Part shown: piece after piece, positions 7,619 to 14,473 of the stretch
How positions within the stretch are numbered: the stretch's first letter is position 1
How the letters are laid out: the number at the start of each line of letters is the position of its first letter
NCBI GenBank assembly: GCA_900759435.1
Contig: CAAEVD010000253.1
Coordinates: 1-21,376 of the forward strand
Direction of reading: 5' to 3'
Source of the DNA: an uncultured Collinsella sp.
Lineage (GTDB): Bacteria; Actinomycetota; Coriobacteriia; Coriobacteriales; Coriobacteriaceae
DNA: 21,376 nt
Notes under the pieces: model-generated
Database searches by the model: none
The model's input: the letters and a program-made list of their open reading frames with translations, nothing else
Told to the model about the DNA's origin: nothing
Program-made: the position numbers and the translations under genes

Positions 7619-7637
7619 GATACCCCCATGGGGTATC
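7619..7637. promoter_or_regulatory. CsoR-type copper operator
   Basis: A perfect 8-bp inverted repeat, GATACCCC-CAT-GGGGTATC. The core ATACCCCCATGGGGTAT is the G-tract palindrome recognised by CsoR-family Cu(I) repressors. It lies 30 bases before the HMA gene and next to a -10-like TAGATA on that strand, so a bound repressor would block the promoter. It also lies about 60 bases upstream of the divergent DUF3793 promoter. No csoR gene is in the window. Confidence 0.75.
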
Positions 7638-7698
7638 CCCATCTTAGCCCAAAACCATGTCCGTTCGATCAATTAGTTTCCCTTTTCTTACTTTTTAG

Positions 7699-7726
7699 TT
7701 GACCAAGGCTTACTTTCGTGTATAAG
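7699..7726 (+). promoter_or_regulatory. Promoter of the DUF3793-flavodoxin operon
   Basis: TTGACC (7699-7704) and TATAAG (7721-7726) with a 16-base spacer. The palindrome-like TTTTCCTAGGTTAA (7727-7740) covers the expected start of transcription and could be an operator. I cannot assign it to a known regulator. Confidence 0.65.
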
Positions 7727-7764
7727 TTTTCCTAGGTTAACAGTTTAGATCCGTAAGGAGCGCC

Positions 7765-8469
7765 GTGACTCGAACCATAGACATCCCAACGTTTCAGGCA
7801 GCAGTCGTGCGCAACTGCTCCCCCACACTCGCGGGCATCAAGCCGGCATCGCTCTTTACCTATCCAGGCACCTACGCCCACGGGGACGGCTCGACCGCAA
7901 CCGAAACCATCGCAGAACGCCGAGCACGCCTGCTCAACGTTATCGCCCAGTGCAATCGCGAGCTTGACCCGCTCGGCATCCACCTGAGTGTTTTGGTCTG
8001 GCGGCCCTGCGGAGCGCTCGTGTACGTGTACCGGGCCAAAAGCCTCACCACCTATTTCGCAGACCCTCGCGCCCAAACGGCGCTCGCCTCGGCAGGCTAC
8101 GACACGAGAGACCTTTCGGCATGCCTTGTGCATTTGGCATCACGCATCACGCTCGCGAGCAACAACGTCGCGGAATGCGCCTGTAGCCAGACTCGATGCG
8201 CACTACCCCAGCAAGCTAGCTGCAGCAAAGACTGCACCTGCGAGTTTCCGCACGAAATAGGCTACTTCCTTGGATATCCCTACGACGACGTGCACGAGTT
8301 TATCGTCCAGCGCGGCGAGAACTACAAGGTCTTTGGGGCCTGGAAGGTCTACGAAAATGTCGAGCAGGCGCTTGCGACGTTTGATGCCTACCGTGCCTGC
8401 ACCCAATACTTCACCTTTGTCTATCAGCAGGGCTGCAGCCTGGCGCAACTTGCCCAGGCAACCCGATAG
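7765..8469 (+). CDS. DUF3793 family protein with Cys-rich insert
   Basis: A 234-residue protein of the uncharacterised DUF3793 family (PF12672). The family hallmark FPHEIGYFLGYPYDDVHEFI (161-180) is followed by YKVFGAWKVYENVEQALATFDAYRAC. Just before it, residues 138-159 hold six cysteines (C138, C140, C145, C153, C157, C159), enough for a metal site; I believe this insert is not a family feature. Members often sit next to a flavodoxin gene, as here, and near iron-uptake genes. The GTG start at 7765 has AAGGAG four bases upstream. It is cytosolic, with no signal or membrane helix. Function is unknown; a redox or metal-handling role is a guess from the neighbours. Confidence 0.85.
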   Translation: MTRTIDIPTFQAAVVRNCSPTLAGIKPASLFTYPGTYAHGDGSTATETIAERRARLLNVIAQCNRELDPLGIHLSVLVWRPCGALVYVYRAKSLTTYFADPRAQTALASAGYDTRDLSACLVHLASRITLASNNVAECACSQTRCALPQQASCSKDCTCEFPHEIGYFLGYPYDDVHEFIVQRGENYKVFGAWKVYENVEQALATFDAYRACTQYFTFVYQQGCSLAQLAQATR

Positions 8470-8514
8470 AACGTACAAGCCGCGGCCTGCGCCGCACAAC
8501 CGAAAGGACAAAAC

Positions 8515-8934
8515 ATGAGCAAGATCGCTGTCGTCTATTGGAGCGGCACGGGCAATACCGAGGCCATGGCAAACCTCGTCGCCGAAGGCGCCACGTCCGC
8601 GGGTGCCGAGACTGAGGTCATCCCCTGCGCCGACTTCTCTGCCGACAGGGCCGCCGACTACGACGCCTTCGCCTTCGGCTGCCCCGCCATGGGCTCCGAG
8701 GAACTCGAGTACGATGAGTTCCAGCCGATGTGGGACGAGGTCAAGGAGACTCTCGGCGACAAGAAGGTCGCCCTCTTTGGCTCCTATTCGTGGGCCGAGG
8801 GCGAATGGATGGACAACTGGAAGGCGGACGCCGACGAGGCGGGTGTTAACGTCGTCGATTCTGTCATCTGCTACGACGCCCCCGATGATGAGGGCGAAGC
8901 GGCCTGCAAGGCCCTGGGAGCGGAGCTGGCCTAA
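8515..8934 (+). CDS. Short-chain flavodoxin
   Basis: A 139-residue flavodoxin, a soluble FMN-binding electron carrier. The phosphate-binding loop SGTGNTE is at residues 10-16. The isoalloxazine-binding loops are in the regions FGCPAMGSEELEY (about 54-66) and GSYSWAEGEWMDNW (about 88-101). Length fits the short-chain class. It starts 45 bases after the DUF3793 stop with AAAGGA upstream and no promoter between, so the two are probably cotranscribed. The neighbouring protein may be a partner, but the electron donor and acceptor cannot be told from the sequence. Confidence 0.93.
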   Translation: MSKIAVVYWSGTGNTEAMANLVAEGATSAGAETEVIPCADFSADRAADYDAFAFGCPAMGSEELEYDEFQPMWDEVKETLGDKKVALFGSYSWAEGEWMDNWKADADEAGVNVVDSVICYDAPDDEGEAACKALGAELA

Positions 8935-9003
8935 CGAAGCCGTCAGAAAGCCGCAAGGCAACTGACAGCCGAGTGCCGCATAACAACAGTCGCTCATGCC
9001 CAA

Positions 9004-9042
9004 ACAAAAACGGGGGCCGGATACTATCCGGTCCCCGTTTGT
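9004..9042. terminator. Bidirectional terminator
   Basis: A strong hairpin, AACGGGG-CCGGA / TCCGG-CCCCGTT with one mismatch inside and a five-base loop. It is followed by TTTGTT on the plus strand and TTTTTGTTT on the minus strand. It lies between the convergent flavodoxin and ABC-transporter operons and serves both. Confidence 0.85.
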
Positions 9043-9066
9043 TATATCGACAACCTCGACACGCCG

Positions 9067-9819
9067 CTACGAGATATTGCCCAAGAACGCCTTGGTGCGT
9101 TCGCTCTTGGGATGGTCGAAAACCTCGCTCGGCGTGCCCTCCTCCACGATAACGCCGCCGTCCATAAAGACAACGCGGTCGGCGACGTCGCGGGCAAAGC
9201 CCATCTCGTGCGTCACGACGATCATGGTCATGCCGTCGCGTGCCAGGTCGCGCATGACACCCAGAACGTCGCGGACGAGCTCGGGGTCGAGCGCCGACGT
9301 AGCCTCGTCAAAGAGCATGACGTGAGGGTTCATCGACAGGGCACGGGCGATGGCCACGCGCTGCTGCTGACCGCCCGAAAGCTGGCTCGGCATAAAGTCG
9401 ATACGCTCGGCAAGACCGACCTTGGTCAGCTCCTCGACGGCAATCTTTTCGGCCTCTTCCTTGCTGCGCTTGAGCACCTTTTGCTGCGCGAGCATGACGT
9501 TCTTTTTGACTGACAGGTGCGGGAACAAATTGAACTGCTGGAACACCATTCCCAGATGTGTACGAACCTTGTTAAGGTCGACGCCCTTGGCACACACATC
9601 CACGCCCTCAACGACAATCGAGCCGCTCGTGGGATGCTCCAGACGATTGATGCAGCGAAGCATCGTCGACTTGCCCGAGCCCGAAGGACCCAGGACTACG
9701 ACGACCTCGCCCTTGCGCACATCCAGATCGATATCGCGCAGGACCACGTTGTCGCCAAAGGCCTTCTGGAGGTTCTTGATGCTGACGACGACCTCGTTCG
9801 AGTTATTGGTTTCGCTCAT
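9067..9819 (-). CDS. Amino-acid ABC transporter ATP-binding protein
   Basis: A 250-residue ATPase of the polar-amino-acid uptake (GlnQ/HisP-like) group. Walker [10 protein letters not shown] is at 44-52, the Q-loop in VFQQFNLFP (92-100), signature LSGGQQQR at 147-154, Walker B VMLFDE at 167-172 and the switch histidine in VVTHEMGF. It energises uptake through the permease encoded just upstream. Its ATG has AGGAGG seven bases before it and lies 12 bases after the permease stop, so the two are cotranscribed. A terminator hairpin follows. The substrate cannot be read from the ATPase. Confidence 0.95.
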   Translation of the reverse strand: MSETNNSNEVVVSIKNLQKAFGDNVVLRDIDLDVRKGEVVVVLGPSGSGKSTMLRCINRLEHPTSGSIVVEGVDVCAKGVDLNKVRTHLGMVFQQFNLFPHLSVKKNVMLAQQKVLKRSKEEAEKIAVEELTKVGLAERIDFMPSQLSGGQQQRVAIARALSMNPHVMLFDEATSALDPELVRDVLGVMRDLARDGMTMIVVTHEMGFARDVADRVVFMDGGVIVEEGTPSEVFDHPKSERTKAFLGNIS

Positions 9820-9831
9820 GATAGGACCTCC

Positions 9832-11193
9832 TTACAGACCGGCGATGTGATCGGCGGGCGTCGCGACGACCTGTCCGGCGCTCTTGGTGGGACGCTTCTT
9901 TTTGGTTTCGGCCGTACCCAGCAGCCTCGCCTCAAGACCGCTCACCAAGCGCGCAAGCGGCAGAGTGATGACCAGGTAGAACAGCGCGGCAACCACGTAC
10001 GGCGTGATGGAGCCCGTCGTGGCCACGATGGTGCGGGCGTTCATGACGATCTCGACCACGCCCACGGCCGCGAGCAGCGACGTATCCTTGTAAAGCAGGA
10101 TGAACTCACTGGTCAACGTAGGCAAAACATTGCGGAACGTCTGGGGAATCATAACGTAGAGCAGTGTCTGGAAGGCATTCATGCCCAGCGAGCGAGCAGC
10201 CTCGTTCTGGCCCTTGGGGATCGACTGAATACCGGCACGGAAAATCTCGCACAGGTACGCAGACGAGTTCATGGCCATGACGATAACGCCCAGCACATAG
10301 TCGTCAACCTTGACGCCGGCCAGTGGCAGGCCAAAGAACGCGATGTAGATCTGCAGGAACGCCGGCGTACCGCGGATGATATTCACATAGATGCCGGCAA
10401 GGCAACGCAGGATGCGCGACTTGGAGATGCGCATGAGCGACAGCGCAAAGCCAAAGGGAATGGCCAGCGGAAACGCCACGAGCACGATCGAGAGCGACAT
10501 AAGGAAGCCCTTAAAGACGATCGGCAGGCTCTGGACCAAAATGACCGGGTTCAGGAACAGGCGAAGGAACATGTTGGAATTCCATGCCTCGACCCACGGC
10601 TGCTCCTTAAGGTCGGCCAGGAAGTTATCGAATGCCGTCACGCCCTTGATCTCCACCGATGGAATCTTGGAGATCTTCTTGGTCGAACCATCGGCGAGCG
10701 TATAGGTACCGCTAAAGGCCTCGTCGCCGCCCTCGACGGGGAAGGTCACGCCGTAGACCTCGACACGGAAATAGCCGCCAGCGGGCGCCGTCTCGCCAAA
10801 ATCGATCTTGAGCGTCTGGCCGTCGACCTTGCACGTAGGCTTCATGGGCGTACGGTCCATAAGGTCATCGCCCGAGAGCATCGTCAGACGCGTGTCGTCC
10901 GCACCAAAGGTCGTGCCATCGGCAAACGTCAGCGAAAGACCACTCAGTTCCTCGTCGGCATCGGCCTGGACCTCCCAGGTAATGCGCGTCTCGGTGCCGC
11001 CGACCACAGCGCTGCCCGAACCGGTGTTGGGTCGGGCGGTAATCTTTGCGGTCTCAAGCGCCTGGGCGGTCGTGGGCGCATATGCCCCCACGCACACCAG
11101 CGCGAGCGCCACGGCCATGGCGCAGGCTAGCTTTTGGAGCAAGGCGGGCAGTGGAAAACGCTGCTCCGCAGCCCCTTCGTTCAATCGAGACAA
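9832..11193 (-). CDS. Amino-acid ABC permease with N-terminal extracytoplasmic domain
   Basis: A 453-residue inner-membrane permease of the His/Glu/Gln/Arg family. From the TTG at 11191-11193 (AGGAG five bases upstream) it has a signal-like helix at about 22-39 and TTAQA near 41-45. A beta-rich, Gly/Thr/Asp-rich domain of about 160 residues follows (46-205), then the permease proper from about 215 with several membrane helices. The ATPase-contact motif EAARSLGMNAF starts at about 331. Ordinary members are about 220-250 residues, so the outer domain is an added module. The frame continues upstream to an ATG at 11301, but that stretch runs through the intercistronic hairpins and lacks a ribosome site. 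Middle gene of a lipoprotein-permease-ATPase operon. Confidence 0.9.
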   Translation of the reverse strand: MSRLNEGAAEQRFPLPALLQKLACAMAVALALVCVGAYAPTTAQALETAKITARPNTGSGSAVVGGTETRITWEVQADADEELSGLSLTFADGTTFGADDTRLTMLSGDDLMDRTPMKPTCKVDGQTLKIDFGETAPAGGYFRVEVYGVTFPVEGGDEAFSGTYTLADGSTKKISKIPSVEIKGVTAFDNFLADLKEQPWVEAWNSNMFLRLFLNPVILVQSLPIVFKGFLMSLSIVLVAFPLAIPFGFALSLMRISKSRILRCLAGIYVNIIRGTPAFLQIYIAFFGLPLAGVKVDDYVLGVIVMAMNSSAYLCEIFRAGIQSIPKGQNEAARSLGMNAFQTLLYVMIPQTFRNVLPTLTSEFILLYKDTSLLAAVGVVEIVMNARTIVATTGSITPYVVAALFYLVITLPLARLVSGLEARLLGTAETKKKRPTKSAGQVVATPADHIAGL

Positions 11194-11228
11194 GGTGGCT
11201 CCTATCGTAGAAGTTGCCGGCAAAACGA

Positions 11229-11289
11229 GACGGAAGCACTCTCCGTCAAGAGAAGCGCAAAGGCCCTCTCCGCAAAACGGAAAGGGCCT
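11229..11289 (-). terminator. Tandem intercistronic hairpins
   Basis: Two stem-loops lie between the binding-protein and permease genes. One at 11261-11289 pairs AGGCCCT and TCCG with CGGA and AGGGCCT. One at 11229-11247 pairs GACGGA with TCCGTC and is followed on the minus strand by TCGTTTT. They probably act as a partial terminator or 3' mRNA shield, allowing more binding protein than permease, an arrangement common in uptake operons. Confidence 0.6.
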
Positions 11290-11310
11290 ACACGCAATCA
11301 AGTAGCTATT

Positions 11311-12171
11311 TTACTTGATTTTGTACTTAGCCATGAGGGCGTCGACGGTACCGTCGTCGGTCAGGTCCTTGATAGCCTGGTTGATGTCGTCCTTGAGCTT
11401 GGTGTTGCCCTGGTTGATGGCGATGGCGTACTCCTCGCCGGTGCTGATCTGCTTGATGGTCTGGCAGGTGTTGAACTGCTCGGCGGTCAGCTGGCTGGCA
11501 ACGGAGCGGTTGGTGACTACGGCGTCGCCCTTATCGGACTGCAGGGCGCTGAAGCACTCGGTAGCGTCCTTGTAGGGGACGATCTTGGCCTTGGGGAAGT
11601 TCTCCTGGGCAAAGGACTCGGCGGTCGAGCCAGACTGAACGATGATGGTAGCGTCGGCGTTGTTGAGCTTCTCGCTGTAGTTGTCGGCCGTGATGTCGGT
11701 GTTATCGACCTTGGTCACGATAGCCTGATCGTCCATGTAGTAGGAATCGGAGAAAGTGACTTCCTTCTCACGCTCGGGCGTGTCGGTGATAGCCGCGATG
11801 GAGACGTCGTACTTAGCGCCCGAAGCGACACCGGGTACGAGTGTGTCGAAGTCATTGTTGACGTACTCGACATCCAGGCCCAGCTTGTCGCCGATAGCCT
11901 TGATGAGCTCAAGGTCAAAGCCCTGATAATCGCCGTTGTCATCCTTGTACTCAAACGGAGCGTACTCGGCAGAGGTGCCGACGGTCAGCGTACCGTCCTT
12001 GACGAGCGCGTACTCCTTGGAGCCGTCGACCTTCTCGACCTTAGCGTCGTCAGAGCTGCTGGAACCGGCATTGGAACCAGAGGTGGCGTTGGACGAGCCG
12101 CAGCCCGTCAGTGCGAGGGCGATTGCCATGGCGCCCGTGGCGGCAAATGCGCCAAGCTTCTTGAGCTTCAT
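11311..12171 (-). CDS. Amino-acid ABC transporter substrate-binding lipoprotein
   Basis: A 286-residue extracellular solute-binding protein, family 3 (periplasmic-binding-protein type 2 fold), tethered to the membrane by lipid. The signal peptide ends in the lipobox LTGC (C24), followed by a Ser/Gly/Asn linker. The ligand domain begins GTLTVGTSAEYAPFEY, contains GFDLELIKAIGDKLGL and YDVSIAAITDTPEREKEVTFSDSYY, and ends with the usual DGTVDALMAKYKI. The substrate is most likely a polar amino acid, not further resolvable. The ATG at 12169-12171 has GGAAGGAG seven bases upstream. An ATG-initiated frame extension to 12300 runs through the promoter and is rejected. First gene of the transporter operon. 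Confidence 0.95.
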   Translation of the reverse strand: MKLKKLGAFAATGAMAIALALTGCGSSNATSGSNAGSSSSDDAKVEKVDGSKEYALVKDGTLTVGTSAEYAPFEYKDDNGDYQGFDLELIKAIGDKLGLDVEYVNNDFDTLVPGVASGAKYDVSIAAITDTPEREKEVTFSDSYYMDDQAIVTKVDNTDITADNYSEKLNNADATIIVQSGSTAESFAQENFPKAKIVPYKDATECFSALQSDKGDAVVTNRSVASQLTAEQFNTCQTIKQISTGEEYAIAINQGNTKLKDDINQAIKDLTDDGTVDALMAKYKIK

Positions 12172-12228
12172 AATCAGTCTCCTTCCGGTGACCCCGTTTG
12201 ATTCAGAGGTCTGCAAAAACTGATGGCT

Positions 12229-12257
12229 ATTATGCACCCGCTTGGGAGAATCTGCAA
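12229..12257 (-). promoter_or_regulatory. Promoter of the amino-acid ABC operon
   Basis: On the minus strand the -35 hexamer TTGCAG (12252-12257) and -10 hexamer CATAAT (12229-12234) have a 17-base spacer. The transcription start would be near 12222, giving a leader of about 50 bases. I see no convincing operator. Confidence 0.7.
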
Positions 12258-12318
12258 TTAGAAAACTGATTGAAACAAACCCATAACGTGAATGGAACAC
12301 TCCACTTTGTGACAGTCA

Positions 12319-13185
12319 TTACTGCTGCAACGACCTTAACAGTTTGATTTCAGCCGCATAACCTGCAAGTTCGTTCGGTGTCTCCAAAATGAATGGCAAT
12401 GCGCGCAAGCGGCTATTCGATACAATATTCTGCATAACCTGCATACCGCCGCCAAACTCCTCGCTGCCAAGGTATCCCTTGCCGATGCACTCGTGACGAT
12501 CTTTATGGGCGCCACAGGGGTTCTTGGAGTCATTGATATGCACGGCGCGCAAGTGCTCGATACCTACCACACCATCGAACTCGTCGAGTACGCCGTCCAG
12601 ATCATGAATGATGTCGTAGCCAGCATCGCTCACATGGCAGGTGTCCAGACACACGCCCAGCTTGTCCGACAGCTCTGGACGCCTGGCAGCAACACCCTCG
12701 ATAATGCGCGCCAGCTCTTCAAAGCTACGGCCCACCTCGGTGCCCTTGCCGGCCATGGTCTCGAGCAGCACCGTCGTCTGCTGGCCTTCAAACATCACCT
12801 GACACAGGGTATCGACGATCATCTGAATGCCAGCGTCGGAGCCCTGCCCCACATGCGCGCCGGGGTGGAAGTTGTAGTAGTTGCCGGGCAGTGCTTCCAG
12901 ACGCTGCAAGTCCTCGGTCATTGCCTCCAAGGCAAACTCGCGCGCCCGCTCTTTGGCCGAGCAGGGGTTATAGGTATACGGGGCATGCGCCACGAGTGGG
13001 CCAAAATCATTTTGCGCCATAAGGTCACGCAGGGCCGCCACATCATCCATGTCAAGGTCTTTCGCCTTGCCGCCGCGCGGGTTGCGCGTAAAGAATGCAA
13101 AGGTATTGGCGCCAATGGATAGCGCCGTCTCCCCCATCGCCCGATAGCCCTTCGTCGTCGAAAGATGACACCCAATCGTCAGCAT
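12319..13185 (-). CDS. nfo: Endonuclease IV (deoxyribonuclease IV, AP endonuclease)
   Basis: A 288-residue cytosolic base-excision-repair enzyme that cuts DNA 5' to abasic sites using three metal ions. Metal ligands can be placed: H67 in VAHAPY, H107 in [10 protein letters not shown]142 in LLETMAG, D181 and H184 in [13 protein letters not shown]216 in VHINDSK, and D229 and H231 in [11 protein letters not shown]. These match the family signatures, and length is normal. The ATG at 13183-13185 has GGGGGAG six bases upstream. A palindromic repeat lies just 16 bases upstream of the start, within the 172-base spacer to the upstream gene. Confidence 0.95.
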   Translation of the reverse strand: MLTIGCHLSTTKGYRAMGETALSIGANTFAFFTRNPRGGKAKDLDMDDVAALRDLMAQNDFGPLVAHAPYTYNPCSAKERAREFALEAMTEDLQRLEALPGNYYNFHPGAHVGQGSDAGIQMIVDTLCQVMFEGQQTTVLLETMAGKGTEVGRSFEELARIIEGVAARRPELSDKLGVCLDTCHVSDAGYDIIHDLDGVLDEFDGVVGIEHLRAVHINDSKNPCGAHKDRHECIGKGYLGSEEFGGGMQVMQNIVSNSRLRALPFILETPNELAGYAAEIKLLRSLQQ

Positions 13186-13201
13186 CTCCAGCTCCCCCTC
13201 A

Positions 13202-13286
13202 TCAGTTGCGGTGAAATAGTTCCTGTTTGGCCCCTATTCTGCCGCAAACAGGAACTATTCCACCGCAACTTATAAAAGGGGCATCA
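13202..13286 (-). repeat. 85-bp palindromic repeat, copy A
   Basis: Contains 26-nt inverted arms (13204-13229 and 13245-13270) around a 15-nt loop, with one mismatch that becomes a G-U pair in minus-strand RNA. It is followed by TATAAAAGGGGCATCA. It matches copy B (14389-14473) at all but two of about 85 positions and lies in the same orientation. It sits just upstream of nfo, so it may also act as a terminator or leader structure. Confidence 0.85.
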
Positions 13287-13357
13287 GAGATGCGGGCCAC
13301 CAAGCACTGCGGCTACGGGCGCCAGCGTCATGATTCCCTACGCGTCAGCGCCAAGTC

Positions 13358-14377
13358 CTAGAGGGCTAGACGGATTGCATCGATAATGCGCGCGCAGCGC
13401 TGTGTGGCGGCAAGGGGCATGACGGGACTCTCGAGTTTCGCCGCCCGGATGAGCTGGGTCGCATGCTGGATTTCGCCGTAGAAATCATCGACCTCAAACG
13501 GTGCATTTATTTCGAGCATTCGTCCGTCGGAGTACGTCACATGGGCGAGCTCGGGGCGATGGAGGCGCTCGATTTCCAACGAGCCCCGCTCGCAGGCAAT
13601 CGTCAAACGGCTTTCATATGCTGCTTTGCCGTCGCACACCATATGAATGGGTATGCCGCCGACGCTCATACGGATCTCGTCGGCCCAATCCACGCGGCCG
13701 CCCGATGCGTCACGCCAGCGAACTTCACGAGACGAAACATCGCACGCACCCGCAAGTAGATCCTCAAACCACCCGACCGCATAGCAGCCCATGTCATATA
13801 GACAGCCACCCTGCAACGGGTCGAGCAGATAACTCGAAGGGGGCTCACCATAATCGAGTTTTTGCACGCTTTCAATCGAGACGATACGGCCGAGCTCGCC
13901 CGACGCAAGCAAGTCCTTCACGCGAGTGCGCATCGGGCAAAACCGATTTTTCATCGCCTCCATAAACAGCACGCCGCGCTCGCGAGAGGCGGAGGCAATC
14001 GAGAGAGCCTCTTCCTCACTCAAAACGGCCGGCTTTTCGCACAGCACGGCCTTTCCCGCGCGTAGTGCCCGACAGACCCAATGCGCATGCATGCCATGCG
14101 GAAGAGCCAAGTAAATTGCGTCGACATCGGGGTCGGCAATCAACGCATCATAAGCCGCATCGCCGTTATCGTCAGCTGTGGCATAACTGTGCGCGGCATC
14201 AATCGAAAACGCCCTGCAAAACTCCTCAACATGCGAAGGAGTGCGACCGGCGGCAGCCACAAGCCGCGCCCCGTCCACCTCCTTGAGCGACGATGCAAAT
14301 CGATGCGATATGTTTCCAGCGCCCAAAACGCCCCAACGAACCTCACGCAAATCATCACATGAATCCCGATGGCCCAC
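13358..14377 (-). CDS. Gfo/Idh/MocA family NAD(P)-dependent oxidoreductase
   Basis: A 339-residue oxidoreductase of the Gfo/Idh/MocA family, acting on sugars, polyols or trans-dihydrodiols; the substrate cannot be told. The Rossmann start VRWGVLGAGNIS is at residues 13-24. LALPHGMHAHW (about 90-100) and the catalytic-lysine motif CEKP (113-116) follow, and GGCLYDMGCYAV is in the C-terminal domain. The frame stays open to 14455, but the extra residues would be encoded by palindromic repeat B. I place the start at GTG 14375-14377, preceded by AAGGGGG five bases upstream. The gene is bracketed by copies A and B of an 85-bp repeat, which suggests that it could be lost or gained as a cassette. Confidence 0.9.
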   Translation of the reverse strand: MGHRDSCDDLREVRWGVLGAGNISHRFASSLKEVDGARLVAAAGRTPSHVEEFCRAFSIDAAHSYATADDNGDAAYDALIADPDVDAIYLALPHGMHAHWVCRALRAGKAVLCEKPAVLSEEEALSIASASRERGVLFMEAMKNRFCPMRTRVKDLLASGELGRIVSIESVQKLDYGEPPSSYLLDPLQGGCLYDMGCYAVGWFEDLLAGACDVSSREVRWRDASGGRVDWADEIRMSVGGIPIHMVCDGKAAYESRLTIACERGSLEIERLHRPELAHVTYSDGRMLEINAPFEVDDFYGEIQHATQLIRAAKLESPVMPLAATQRCARIIDAIRLAL

Positions 14378-14388
14378 GACAGCCCCCT

Positions 14389-14473
14389 TCAGTTGCGGTG
14401 GAATAGTTCCTGTTTTGCCCCTATTCTGCCGCAAACAGGAACTATTCCACCGCAACTTATAAAAGGGGCATCA
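14389..14473 (-). repeat. 85-bp palindromic repeat, copy B
   Basis: Perfect 25-nt inverted arms (14391-14415 and 14433-14457) around a 17-nt loop, followed by TATAAAAGGGGCATCA. It is in the same orientation as copy A, 1187 bp away. Its last three bases are the stop codon of the aldo/keto reductase gene, and its other end reaches the ribosome site of the oxidoreductase gene. As minus-strand RNA it would be a very stable stem between two codirectional genes. Confidence 0.9.

Noticed and set aside
9517..11130. A 537-residue plus-strand frame opposite the transporter genes
   Set aside because: It is low-complexity, His/Arg/Asp-rich and overlaps two clear genes; such long antisense frames are common where third positions are GC-rich.
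12172..12300. Longer start for the substrate-binding lipoprotein
   Set aside because: The extension would translate the promoter and destroy the lipoprotein signal peptide.
14378..14455. Longer start for the Gfo/Idh/MocA oxidoreductase
   Set aside because: The added residues are encoded by palindromic repeat B and the Rossmann motif would be far from the N-terminus.
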